Shown: piece by piece, positions 13,068 through 18,712 of the stretch
Position numbering within the stretch: the stretch's first letter is position 1
Layout of the letters: each line of letters starts with the position of its first letter
DNA from: Pseudomonadota bacterium
Lineage (GTDB): Bacteria > Pseudomonadota > Alphaproteobacteria > Caulobacterales > Aquidulcibacteraceae
Direction: 5' to 3'
DNA length: 18,712 nt
Assembly (NCBI GenBank): GCA_023410295.1
Contig: JAEYPY010000038.1
Coordinates: 1 to 18,712 of the forward strand
Translations under genes and position numbers: made by a program
The notes under the pieces: model-generated
What the model was told of the DNA's origin: nothing
Seen by the model: the letters and a program-made list of their open reading frames with translations, nothing else
Database searches by the model: none

Positions 13068-14387
13068 ATGAAACCGGACACCATCGTCGCGCTGGCCTCC
13101 GGCGCTGGCCGCGCCGGCGTCGCGGTGATCCGGCTTTCCGGCCCCGCCGCCGGCGCCGCGCTCCAAGCGCTCACAGCGCGCGATCTGCCCAAACCGCGCT
13201 GCGCCACGCGTGAAGCCTTCTGCGATCCGCACACCGGGCTTTCGCTTGATGATGGCCTGGCGCTGTGGTTTCCGGGTCCGGCGAGCTTCACCGGTGAAGA
13301 CGTGGCCGAGTTACACGTTCATGGCGGCCCGGCGGTCATCGCCGCCATCATCGACGCCTGTCTCACCCAGCCCGACGTCCGCATCGCCGAGCCCGGTGAA
13401 TACACCCGCCGCGCCTTCGAGAACGGAAAGCTCGACCTGGCCGAAGCCGAGGGCCTCGCGGACCTCGTGGACGCCGAAACCGAAGGCCAGCGCCGCCAGG
13501 CGCTCCGCCAACGCCGCGGCGCGCTGAGCGCCGTCTATGAGGGCTGGCGGGGACGCCTGATCGAGGCGGCGGCGCTGATCGAAGCCGAGATCGATTTCCC
13601 GGACGAGGACCTGCCCGGCGAACTCTCGCGCCGGGCGGGACCGCTGCTGCAAACCCTGGCCGCCGACATGGGCCGCCATCTGGACGACGCCCACCGCGGC
13701 GAGCGCATCCGCGACGGCTATCGCATCGCCATTATCGGCCCGCCCAACGCCGGCAAGTCGAGCCTGCTGAACGCGCTAGCCGAGCGCGAGGCGGCGATCG
13801 TCAGCGACATCCCCGGCACGACGCGGGACGTGGTGGAGGTGCGCCTGGTGCTGGCGGGCTTTCCGGTCTGGGTCGCGGACACCGCGGGGCTGCGTGAGGC
13901 CGCCGACGCGATTGAGGCCGAGGGTGTGCGCCGGGCGCTGGCGCGGGCTGAGGAGGCTGATTTGCGGATCGCGGTGGTCGAAGTCGGCCAGGACGTGCCG
14001 CCGGAACTGCAAGGCGCCATCCGAGGCGGCGACCTCCTGGTCCGCTCCAAGGCGGATCAGATCGAGGCGCACATGTCGGGCGACATGCTGGAAGTCTCGG
14101 CCGTGACGGGCATCGGCTTGGCGCAGCTCAAGAGCCAGCTTGAGGCGCGCGTCGCCGAAGCGCTCGGCCGCGAAGAGGCGCCAGTGCTGACCCGAGCACG
14201 CCACCGGCGGCTGGTCGAGGAGGCGCGCGCGGCGTTGTTGCGCGCGATGCCTGCGCTCGACACGGGCGCTGAATTGGCGGCCGAAGAGGTGCGCGTGGCG
14301 GCCGATCAGATCGGGCGTTTGACCGGGCGCATCGATGTCGAAGATCTGCTCGAAGAAATCTTCTCAAGCTTCTGCATCGGCAAATGA
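13068..14387 (+). CDS. mnmE: tRNA uridine-5-carboxymethylaminomethyl modification GTPase MnmE
   Basis: MnmE, with MnmG, installs the 5-carboxymethylaminomethyl or 5-aminomethyl group on the wobble uridine of certain tRNAs. The 439-residue protein has the N-terminal folate-binding domain (about 1-118), a helical domain, an inserted G domain (about 215-375) and the C-terminal FCIGK (435-439) with the essential Cys436. G motifs are GPPNAGKS (224-231), GTTRD (250-254) and DTAG (271-274). The G4 position reads SKAD (327-330) rather than NKxD. No clear Shine-Dalgarno precedes the ATG; a hairpin abuts it. The length is typical. It is separated from mnmG by 316 bp carrying parS-like sites and a palindromic element. 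Confidence 0.96.
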   Translation: MKPDTIVALASGAGRAGVAVIRLSGPAAGAALQALTARDLPKPRCATREAFCDPHTGLSLDDGLALWFPGPASFTGEDVAELHVHGGPAVIAAIIDACLTQPDVRIAEPGEYTRRAFENGKLDLAEAEGLADLVDAETEGQRRQALRQRRGALSAVYEGWRGRLIEAAALIEAEIDFPDEDLPGELSRRAGPLLQTLAADMGRHLDDAHRGERIRDGYRIAIIGPPNAGKSSLLNALAEREAAIVSDIPGTTRDVVEVRLVLAGFPVWVADTAGLREAADAIEAEGVRRALARAEEADLRIAVVEVGQDVPPELQGAIRGGDLLVRSKADQIEAHMSGDMLEVSAVTGIGLAQLKSQLEARVAEALGREEAPVLTRARHRRLVEEARAALLRAMPALDTGAELAAEEVRVAADQIGRLTGRIDVEDLLEEIFSSFCIGK

Positions 14388-14389
14388 GA

Positions 14390-14428
14390 TCGCGTGAAAA
14401 CCCGCATTTTATGCGGCGTTTCACGCGA
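14390..14428. repeat. Perfect two-tier hairpin after mnmE
   Basis: TCGCGTGAAA (14390-14399) is exactly complementary to TTTCACGCGA (14419-14428). Inside, CCGCAT (14402-14407) pairs with ATGCGG (14411-14416) around a TTT loop, with a 2-by-2 internal mismatch. It starts three bases after the mnmE stop. It may terminate or protect the mnmE transcript; both arms are also half-sites of the parS-like consensus. Confidence 0.6.
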
Positions 14429-14432
14429 AACT
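14417..14432. promoter_or_regulatory. parS: parS-like site after mnmE
   Basis: CGTTTCACGCGAAACT matches 13 of 16 positions of TGTTTCACGTGAAACA, and its central 14-mer matches 13 of 14. It is the strongest parS candidate in the window, intergenic, about 3.1 kb from parA and 9.4 kb from the putative origin. Its left half overlaps the hairpin described above. Confidence 0.5.
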
Positions 14433-14451
14433 GGTGAACCGAAATTAGGGC

Positions 14452-14465
14452 GTTGCACGTGAAGC
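14452..14465. promoter_or_regulatory. parS: Weak parS-like site
   Basis: GTTGCACGTGAAGC matches 12 of 14 positions of the parS core GTTTCACGTGAAAC with CACGTG exact. It lies 20 bases beyond the preceding candidate, in non-coding DNA. Confidence 0.35.
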
Positions 14466-14499
14466 GATGCGGGCATCGCTCAACTCGTGCAGGACCAAA

Positions 14500-14643
14500 A
14501 CACCTACTCTCGGGGCTTCGCGCAGCGAAGAGCCCAAGACCCAGGTACACGGAACGCGCCGCTCGAAGCGCGACAATCGATCGAAGTCTGCGTACCTGGT
14601 CTCGGGCTCGACGCTTCGCATCGCCCCGAGAATGGGTGGGTGT
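14500..14643. repeat. Long imperfect palindromic (REP/MITE-like) element
   Basis: The left arm (14500-14548, starting ACACCTACTCTCGGGGC and ending ACCCAGGTAC) is largely the reverse complement of the right arm (14592-14643, starting GTACCTGGTCTCGGGCTC and ending in GGGTGGGTGT). The outer part, CTCGGGGC with GCCCCGAG, and inner part, CCAGGTAC with GTACCTGG, pair without interruption; about 43 bases separate the arms. No reading frame worth calling is inside. Such GC-rich palindromes are often dispersed intergenic repeats, but only one copy is visible here. Confidence 0.6.
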
Positions 14644-14703
14644 AGATGGGCAAGGCGCATCGCAGTGACGCCGGCACAGCGCTCCTATATGAACCCCCAG
14701 CAC

Positions 14704-16572
14704 ATGAGTTCTGAGCGCTCTTACGACGTCATCGTCATCGGCGGCGGCCATGCTGGCTGCGAGGCCGCGGCAGCCGCTGCGCGCCTCGGCGCGCGCACGC
14801 TGTTGCTGACCCACAAGCTCGAGACCATCGGCGAGATGAGCTGCAACCCGGCCATTGGCGGCCTCGGGAAGGGCCACCTGGTCCGCGAGATTGATGCGCT
14901 GGACGGCGTCATGGGCCGCGTCTCCGACGCAGCTGGCATCCAGTTCCGGCTGCTCAACCGGTCCAAGGGCCCCGCCGTCCGCGGTCCGCGGGCGCAGTCC
15001 GACCGCAAGCTCTATCGCCAGGCCATGCAGGCCGCGCTGGCGGCCCAGGAGGGGCTCTCGATTGAGGCTGCCGCTGTCGAGGACCTGATCCTCGCCGACG
15101 GCGCGGTGGTTGGCGTTACGACCGCAGACGGCCGCCAGTTCAGCGCCCCCCGCATCGTCCTCACCACCGGCACCTTCCTGAAGGGCGTCATCCATATCGG
15201 CGACAAGCGTATCCCCGCCGGCCGGCATGGCGAGGCGCCGGCGATCGGGCTCTCGGATCGCCTGTACGGCGCGGGTTTCGCGATGGGGCGGCTGAAGACC
15301 GGCACGCCGCCGCGGCTGCAATCGAGCAGCATCGATTGGGCCTCGCTGGAAAAGCAGCACGGCGATGAGGAGCCCTCGCCGTTTTCCTTCCTGACCGAGC
15401 GCATCACCAACGCGCAGGTGGCCTGCGGCGTCACTTACACGAATGCCGAAACCCACCGCATCATCGAGGAGTCGCTCTCGAAGAGCGCCGTCTACTCAGG
15501 CGCGATCAGCGGACGCGGGCCGCGCTATTGCCCCTCGATCGAAGACAAGGTGGTGCGCTTCGCCGAGAAGGACGCGCACCAGATTTTCCTCGAGCCCGAG
15601 GGTCTCGACGACGACACCGTCTATCCAAACGGCATCTCGACTTCACTGCCGGAGGACGTGCAGGAGCAATTCATCCGCACCATCGCGGGGCTCAAGCACG
15701 TTGTCATCAAGCGGCACGCCTATGCGATCGAATACGATTACGTCGATCCGCGCGAGCTGCTGCCGACGCTGGAGACCAAGCGCATCGGCGGGCTCTATCT
15801 CGCCGGCCAGATCAACGGCACCACCGGTTACGAAGAAGCCGCCGCCCAGGGCCTGGTCGCCGGCCTCAACGCCGCGCGCGCAGCGGGCGGGGGAGCGCCG
15901 ATCGAGGTGACGCGCGCCGAAGGCTATATTGGCGTGATGATCGATGACTTGGTCACGCGCGGCGTCACCGAGCCCTATCGCATGTTCACGTCGCGCGCGG
16001 AGTATCGGCTCTCGTTGCGCGCCGACAATGCCGACCAGCGGCTGACGCCGAAGGGTGTGGATCTGGGTTGTGTGGGCGCCGAGCGATCGCGCAAATTCGC
16101 CGATAAAATGCGGGAAATCGAAGCCGCGCGCGCGCTGGCGCACGCGCTGCAATTGACACCGGCGCAGGCGCAAGCGCGCGGACTCACCGTCAATCAGGAC
16201 GGCCAGCGCCGCGATGCGCTGCAGCTCCTCGCGTATCCCTCGATCGACTTTGCGCAGCTCGCGGCGATCTGGCCGGAGCTCGGCGCGCTCTCGCGACAGG
16301 CGCGTGAGCAGCTTGAGATCGATGCGCTCTATTCGGGCTACCTGGAACGCCAGGCGCTCGATGTCGAAGCCTTCAAGCGCGACGAAGATTTGCGGCTCGA
16401 TCCTGCGCTCGATTATGCGAGCGTCGGCGGACTTTCGAACGAAGTGCGCGAGAAGCTCGCGGCCGCGCGTCCTGTGACGCTCGGCCAGGCGTCCCGCATC
16501 GAGGGCGTTACGCCCGGCGCGCTCACCGCCTTGCTCGCGCATGTGAAGCGTCAACAAAGGAAACGTGCATGA
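14704..16572 (+). CDS. mnmG: tRNA uridine-5-carboxymethylaminomethyl modification enzyme MnmG
   Basis: MnmG is the FAD- and NADH-dependent partner of MnmE in wobble-uridine modification. From ATG 14704 the protein has 622 residues, close to the E. coli 629. It opens with the FAD dinucleotide fold DVIVIGGGHAGCEAA (GGGHAG at 13-18), followed by the family segments GEMSCNPAIGGLGKGHLVREIDALDG, KTGTPPRL and GRGPRYCPSIEDK with a conserved Cys, and RAEYRLSLRADNAD in the C-terminal part. An ATG at 14689 adds five residues; the frame is open to 14467 but that part is repeat-derived. Neither start has a clear Shine-Dalgarno. The stop overlaps the DUF3088 start as ATGA. Confidence 0.95.
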   Translation: MSSERSYDVIVIGGGHAGCEAAAAAARLGARTLLLTHKLETIGEMSCNPAIGGLGKGHLVREIDALDGVMGRVSDAAGIQFRLLNRSKGPAVRGPRAQSDRKLYRQAMQAALAAQEGLSIEAAAVEDLILADGAVVGVTTADGRQFSAPRIVLTTGTFLKGVIHIGDKRIPAGRHGEAPAIGLSDRLYGAGFAMGRLKTGTPPRLQSSSIDWASLEKQHGDEEPSPFSFLTERITNAQVACGVTYTNAETHRIIEESLSKSAVYSGAISGRGPRYCPSIEDKVVRFAEKDAHQIFLEPEGLDDDTVYPNGISTSLPEDVQEQFIRTIAGLKHVVIKRHAYAIEYDYVDPRELLPTLETKRIGGLYLAGQINGTTGYEEAAAQGLVAGLNAARAAGGGAPIEVTRAEGYIGVMIDDLVTRGVTEPYRMFTSRAEYRLSLRADNADQRLTPKGVDLGCVGAERSRKFADKMREIEAARALAHALQLTPAQAQARGLTVNQDGQRRDALQLLAYPSIDFAQLAAIWPELGALSRQAREQLEIDALYSGYLERQALDVEAFKRDEDLRLDPALDYASVGGLSNEVREKLAAARPVTLGQASRIEGVTPGALTALLAHVKRQQRKRA

Positions 16573-16919
16573 CACTTGAGCGCGACACGCTCTTCATCCT
16601 CCGCGCGCCGTTCGAGGATCCCGCGCTGGAGGGGACGTGGTTCTGCACCTCGTGCGCGACCATGGAAGGCGTGTTGCTCGCCAATCCGCATTGGGCGCGC
16701 GCGATCGATGTGAAGCGCATGCCGTACCCGCGTCCGCGCCAGGAAATGATCGCGCTGATCGGGGAGGCCAACCAATCCATGCCGGCGCTCGTGCTGGCCG
16801 ATGGATCGACCCCTCCGGAGGGGGCCAAGGAATACGAGGGCCGCTATTTCCTGGACGAGCCCAAGCCGATCGCCCGCTACCTCGCCGCCCAGTACGGCGG
16901 AGCAGGGCCGCACCCGTGA
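16569..16919 (+). CDS. DUF3088 thioredoxin-like protein
   Basis: A 116-residue protein matching the DUF3088 pattern: N-terminal RDTLFILRAPFEDP, a CxxC pair (C26, C29 in FCTSCATMEG), the strand PYPRPRQEMIALIGEANQSMPALVLADG, and a C-terminal PKPIARYLAAQYG resembling the helix after the cis-Pro loop in glutaredoxins and GST N-domains. SMPALVL suits a thioredoxin-fold cis-proline. A redox or thiol-transfer role is plausible but unproven. It overlaps both neighbours by 3-4 bases (ATGA with mnmG, GTGA with rsmG), so the three are translationally linked. AGGA about seven bases upstream supports the ATG. It interrupts the usual mnmG-rsmG adjacency. Confidence 0.8.
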   Translation: MTLERDTLFILRAPFEDPALEGTWFCTSCATMEGVLLANPHWARAIDVKRMPYPRPRQEMIALIGEANQSMPALVLADGSTPPEGAKEYEGRYFLDEPKPIARYLAAQYGGAGPHP

Positions 16920-17545
16920 GCTACGGCCCGGATGAGTTCCAGGCAGCGCTCGGTGTTTCACAGGAAACCATGGAACGCTTGGTTACCCACCGGCGAATGC
17001 TCGCCGAGTGGTCTGAGCGCATGAATCTGATCGGGCCGAAGGAGCTCGATCTCTACTGGTCCCGCCATGCGCTCGACAGCGCGCAGCTGCTGAAACTCGC
17101 GCCCGGGGCGAAAAAGTGGGCCGATCTCGGCTCAGGAGCCGGTTTTCCCGGCCTGGTGCTGGCCTGCTTCCTGGCGGATGAGCCGAGGGCGGGCGTTCAT
17201 ATGGTGGAGGCGACCGGCAAAAAGGCGGCCTTTCTCCGAGCCGTAGTGGAAGCGCTAGATCTGCCTGCGGTGGTATTCAATTGCCGCATCGAGGAGTTCC
17301 GGGCTGGCCAGGGACCGTATGACGTGGTCACCGCCCGTGCGCTGGCTCCCTTGAACCGACTCATCCCCTATGCGAAGCCGATTCTCGATCGCGGCGCGAT
17401 CGGGCTCTTCCCTAAAGGCGCGAATGTAGACGCCGAGCTGGCCGCCGCGACGAACGTCCTAAATGGTGGGGCGTACAGGGCAGACGTGCTGGAGAGCCTG
17501 AGCGATCCGCGCGGCCGCATAGTTCGTGTCACGAAGGCCGCCTGA
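16916..17545 (+). CDS. rsmG: 16S rRNA (guanine-N7) methyltransferase RsmG
   Basis: RsmG methylates N7 of G527 in 16S rRNA using S-adenosylmethionine. The 209-residue protein has MNLIGPKELDLYWSRHALDSAQL (36-58), the SAM-binding loop DLGSGAGFPG (70-79), VEATGKKAAFLR, and RALAPLNRL, all typical of RsmG. The start is GTG 16916, overlapping the DUF3088 stop as GTGA with AGGG eight bases upstream; the frame is open further upstream only as an overlap with DUF3088. Residues 14-18 (VSQET) are encoded by a parS-like palindrome. parA follows after 29 bases, so the operon probably continues. Confidence 0.95.
   Translation: MSYGPDEFQAALGVSQETMERLVTHRRMLAEWSERMNLIGPKELDLYWSRHALDSAQLLKLAPGAKKWADLGSGAGFPGLVLACFLADEPRAGVHMVEATGKKAAFLRAVVEALDLPAVVFNCRIEEFRAGQGPYDVVTARALAPLNRLIPYAKPILDRGAIGLFPKGANVDAELAAATNVLNGGAYRADVLESLSDPRGRIVRVTKAA
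16954..16969. promoter_or_regulatory. parS: parS-like palindrome inside rsmG
   Basis: TGTTTCACAGGAAACC matches 13 of 16 positions of TGTTTCACGTGAAACA, with both arms GTTTC/GAAAC exact. It encodes V-S-Q-E-T of RsmG. Two central bases (AG for GT) depart from the consensus. Distance from parA is about 0.6 kb. Confidence 0.4.
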
Positions 17546-17574
17546 CGCTCCTGCCTCCCGAATAGGAGTGGGAC

Positions 17575-18363
17575 ATGCGCGCTTTGGCGATCGCCAACCA
17601 GAAGGGCGGCGTAGGCAAGACGACGACCGCCATCAATCTCGGCACCGCTCTGGCGGCGGCCGGGAAGGGCGTTTTGATCTTCGACACCGACCCGCAAGGC
17701 AACGCCTCCACTGGGCTCGACATCCATCCGCATGACCGCACGGTGACGAGCTACGACGTGCTGGTCGGCCAACTGCCGCTCGCCAAAGCGATCCTGCCGA
17801 CGAAGGTGCCGCAGCTTTACATCACGCCTGGCGACGCGCGCCTCTCGGGTGTTGAAGGCGAACTCATGGGCGAAGCGCAGCCGCAATATTTCCTGCGCCG
17901 CGCGATCGAACAATTCCGCGCGGAATCGCAGCTGGGCATCGATTACATGCTGATCGATTGCCCGCCGTCTTTGAACGTTTTGACCGTGAATGCGCTGACC
18001 GCGAGCGATGGCGTTTTGGTGCCGCTGCAAACGGAATACTTCGCGCTCGAAGGTCTCGCGCAATTACTCGCGACCATCAACGCGGTGAAGGTGAACCTCA
18101 ATCCGACGCTCGAAATCCAAGGCGTCGTGCTGACCATGTTCGACAAGCGCACGGCGCTTTCCGAGCAAGTGGCGCAAGAGGTGAGGGCGCACTTCCCGGA
18201 CAAGGTCTACGAGACGGTGATCCCGCGCAACGTGCGCATCAGTGAGGCGCCGAGCCATGGGTTGCCGGCGATCATCTACGATCAGAACGCCGCCGGCAGC
18301 AAAGCCTACATCAAGCTTGCGAAAGAGCTGATCGATCGCGAGCGTTTGCTCAACGCTGCATAG
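17575..18363 (+). CDS. parA: Chromosome partitioning ATPase ParA
   Basis: ParA is the deviant-Walker ATPase that, with ParB and parS, moves the origin to the cell poles. The 262-residue protein has the deviant Walker A KGGVGKTTT (10-18, signature Lys10 and catalytic Lys15), A' motif DTDPQGN, and Walker B DYMLIDCPPSL, and ends at the normal length for chromosomal ParA, which lacks the helix-turn-helix extension of plasmid ParA. AGGAG at 17564-17568 is six bases from the ATG; a CTCCT at 17548-17552 could pair with it. It lies downstream of rsmG and upstream of parB, the common arrangement. Confidence 0.96.
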   Translation: MRALAIANQKGGVGKTTTAINLGTALAAAGKGVLIFDTDPQGNASTGLDIHPHDRTVTSYDVLVGQLPLAKAILPTKVPQLYITPGDARLSGVEGELMGEAQPQYFLRRAIEQFRAESQLGIDYMLIDCPPSLNVLTVNALTASDGVLVPLQTEYFALEGLAQLLATINAVKVNLNPTLEIQGVVLTMFDKRTALSEQVAQEVRAHFPDKVYETVIPRNVRISEAPSHGLPAIIYDQNAAGSKAYIKLAKELIDRERLLNAA

Positions 18364-18453
18364 CGAAGGCGCGGAAATTTTTACCCATGGGCAAGGATTG
18401 CCCAGCAAGTTGTTAAGCATACCGAATCGGGTCGGGTGCAGGAGAAGGGCGCG
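18364..18453. promoter_or_regulatory. parA-parB intergenic region with a perfect hairpin and a GANTC site
   Basis: TGGGCAA (18388-18394) and TTGCCCA (18398-18404) form a perfect 7-bp inverted repeat with a GGA loop, preceded by an AATTTTTA stretch. A GAATC site lies at 18424-18428, and GGAGAAGG precedes parB. The hairpin could be a protein-binding site or limit readthrough; there is no T-run after it. Confidence 0.4.
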
Positions 18454-18712
18454 ATGAGCGAGTTTGCGAGACCACGAGGACTAGGACGCGGCCTCTCGGC
18501 TCTGCTCGGTGAACCCGTGCGCACCGAGCCGGCGCGGCCGGCGAACACGTTCGCACAGCCGCAGCCGCAACCCACGCAGAGCGATGCGCCGCGCGCGCCG
18601 ATCGAGCCGCCGCGCAATGTGTTCGAGCTGCCGATCACCAACGCGCAGCCGCAAGCGCCCGCGCCGCAGCCGGCACCCGCGCCTGCTGCGAGCCAGCCGG
18701 TCGCTCCTCCGG
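18454..18712 (+). CDS. parB: Chromosome partitioning protein ParB (5' part only)
   Basis: ParB binds parS, uses CTP to load as a sliding clamp and stimulates ParA. Only the first 86 codons are inside the window, which ends within the gene. The N-terminus FARPRGLGRGLSALLGEPV (4-22) is the conserved ParB leader that in several bacteria contacts ParA. It is followed by a Pro/Gln/Ala-rich linker. The CTPase and helix-turn-helix domains must lie beyond the end. ATG 18454 has AGGAG at 18440-18444. Identification is from the leader plus parA adjacency. Confidence 0.92.
   Translation, partial: MSEFARPRGLGRGLSALLGEPVRTEPARPANTFAQPQPQPTQSDAPRAPIEPPRNVFELPITNAQPQAPAPQPAPAPAASQPVAPP

Larger units (their letters stand above)
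14388..14703. other. mnmE-mnmG intergenic region
   Basis: A 316-bp gap with no supported gene. In order it holds a 39-base hairpin with parS-like arms (14390-14428, second half extending to 14431), a weaker parS-like 14-mer (14452-14465), a long imperfect palindrome (14500-14643) and a possible short-leader mnmG promoter, GTGACG (14665-14670) and TATATG (14686-14691), 15 bases apart. The mnmG frame is open across part of this gap, but the encoded stretch is not conserved. Confidence 0.6.

Noticed and set aside
14467..14703. N-terminal extension of mnmG
   Set aside because: It translates the palindromic element into an Arg/Ser-rich stretch; FAD-fold homology starts just after 14704.
14128..15456. 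442-codon open frame on the minus strand across mnmE end and mnmG start
   Set aside because: It crosses two conserved genes and the palindromic element, is Arg/Ala/Gly-rich and has no recognisable domain; such antisense frames are common at this GC content.
15643..16575. 310-codon open frame antisense to mnmG
   Set aside because: Composition follows the third-position bias of mnmG, with no domain signature.
1..18712. CRISPR array, tRNA or rRNA gene, transposon, prophage, toxin-antitoxin or defence system
   Set aside because: No regular repeat-spacer pattern, cloverleaf, transposase, integrase or defence-domain protein was seen; almost all coding space is housekeeping.

Overview
The window is GC-rich (roughly two thirds G+C by eye) and reads as the replication-origin and partition region of an alphaproteobacterial chromosome. 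Gene content and order match what is known around the Caulobacter crescentus origin: timA/tim44, secB, dnaQ, coaE, aroE, maf and a PPSR regulator leave one side of a short intergenic region, and hemE, hemH, hemJ, rho, mnmE, mnmG, rsmG, parA and parB leave the other. Exact GANTC sites (the CcrM methylation motif) lie in the intergenic region, and an exact Caulobacter-type -10 element (GCTANAWC) precedes hemE. A member of Caulobacterales/Hyphomonadales or a close relative is likely; genus is not determinable by eye.

Layout. (1) 6-4860, left replichore: five genes run leftward in a tight operon, PPSR-maf-aroE-coaE-dnaQ, with the first four joined by 4-base stop/start overlaps. secB runs against them and ends one base from dnaQ. 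The Tim44-domain gene follows, divergent from secB. (2) 4861-5200: the probable chromosomal origin, holding a DnaA-box-like 9-mer, three GANTC sites in 72 bp, an AT-rich block and the hemE promoter. (3) 5201-9279: hemE-hemH-hemJ, the last steps of haem synthesis, translationally coupled, then rho with its own leader and intrinsic terminator. (4) 9405-12702: a less conserved metabolic interval, a GST-like gene and a leftward operon of dienelactone hydrolase, GDPD lipoprotein and quinone oxidoreductase, transcribed head-on to the expected fork. (5) 12786-18712: DUF6489, mnmE, a 316-bp gap with parS-like palindromes and a long imperfect palindromic element, mnmG, a thioredoxin-like DUF3088 gene wedged between mnmG and rsmG, then rsmG, parA and the start of parB.

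The functional theme is chromosome replication and segregation: ori, proofreading exonuclease, ParA/ParB and parS-like sites about 8-12 kb from the putative origin. Conserved housekeeping genes accompany it (tRNA wobble-uridine modification by MnmE/MnmG, 16S rRNA methylation by RsmG, haem synthesis, shikimate, CoA, Sec export, Rho). I found no CRISPR array, tRNA, rRNA, transposase or clear defence system. The most interesting signals are non-coding: the ori, the graded parS-like set (one inside the rsmG reading frame, one inside a hairpin abutting the mnmE start) and the palindromic element between mnmE and mnmG.
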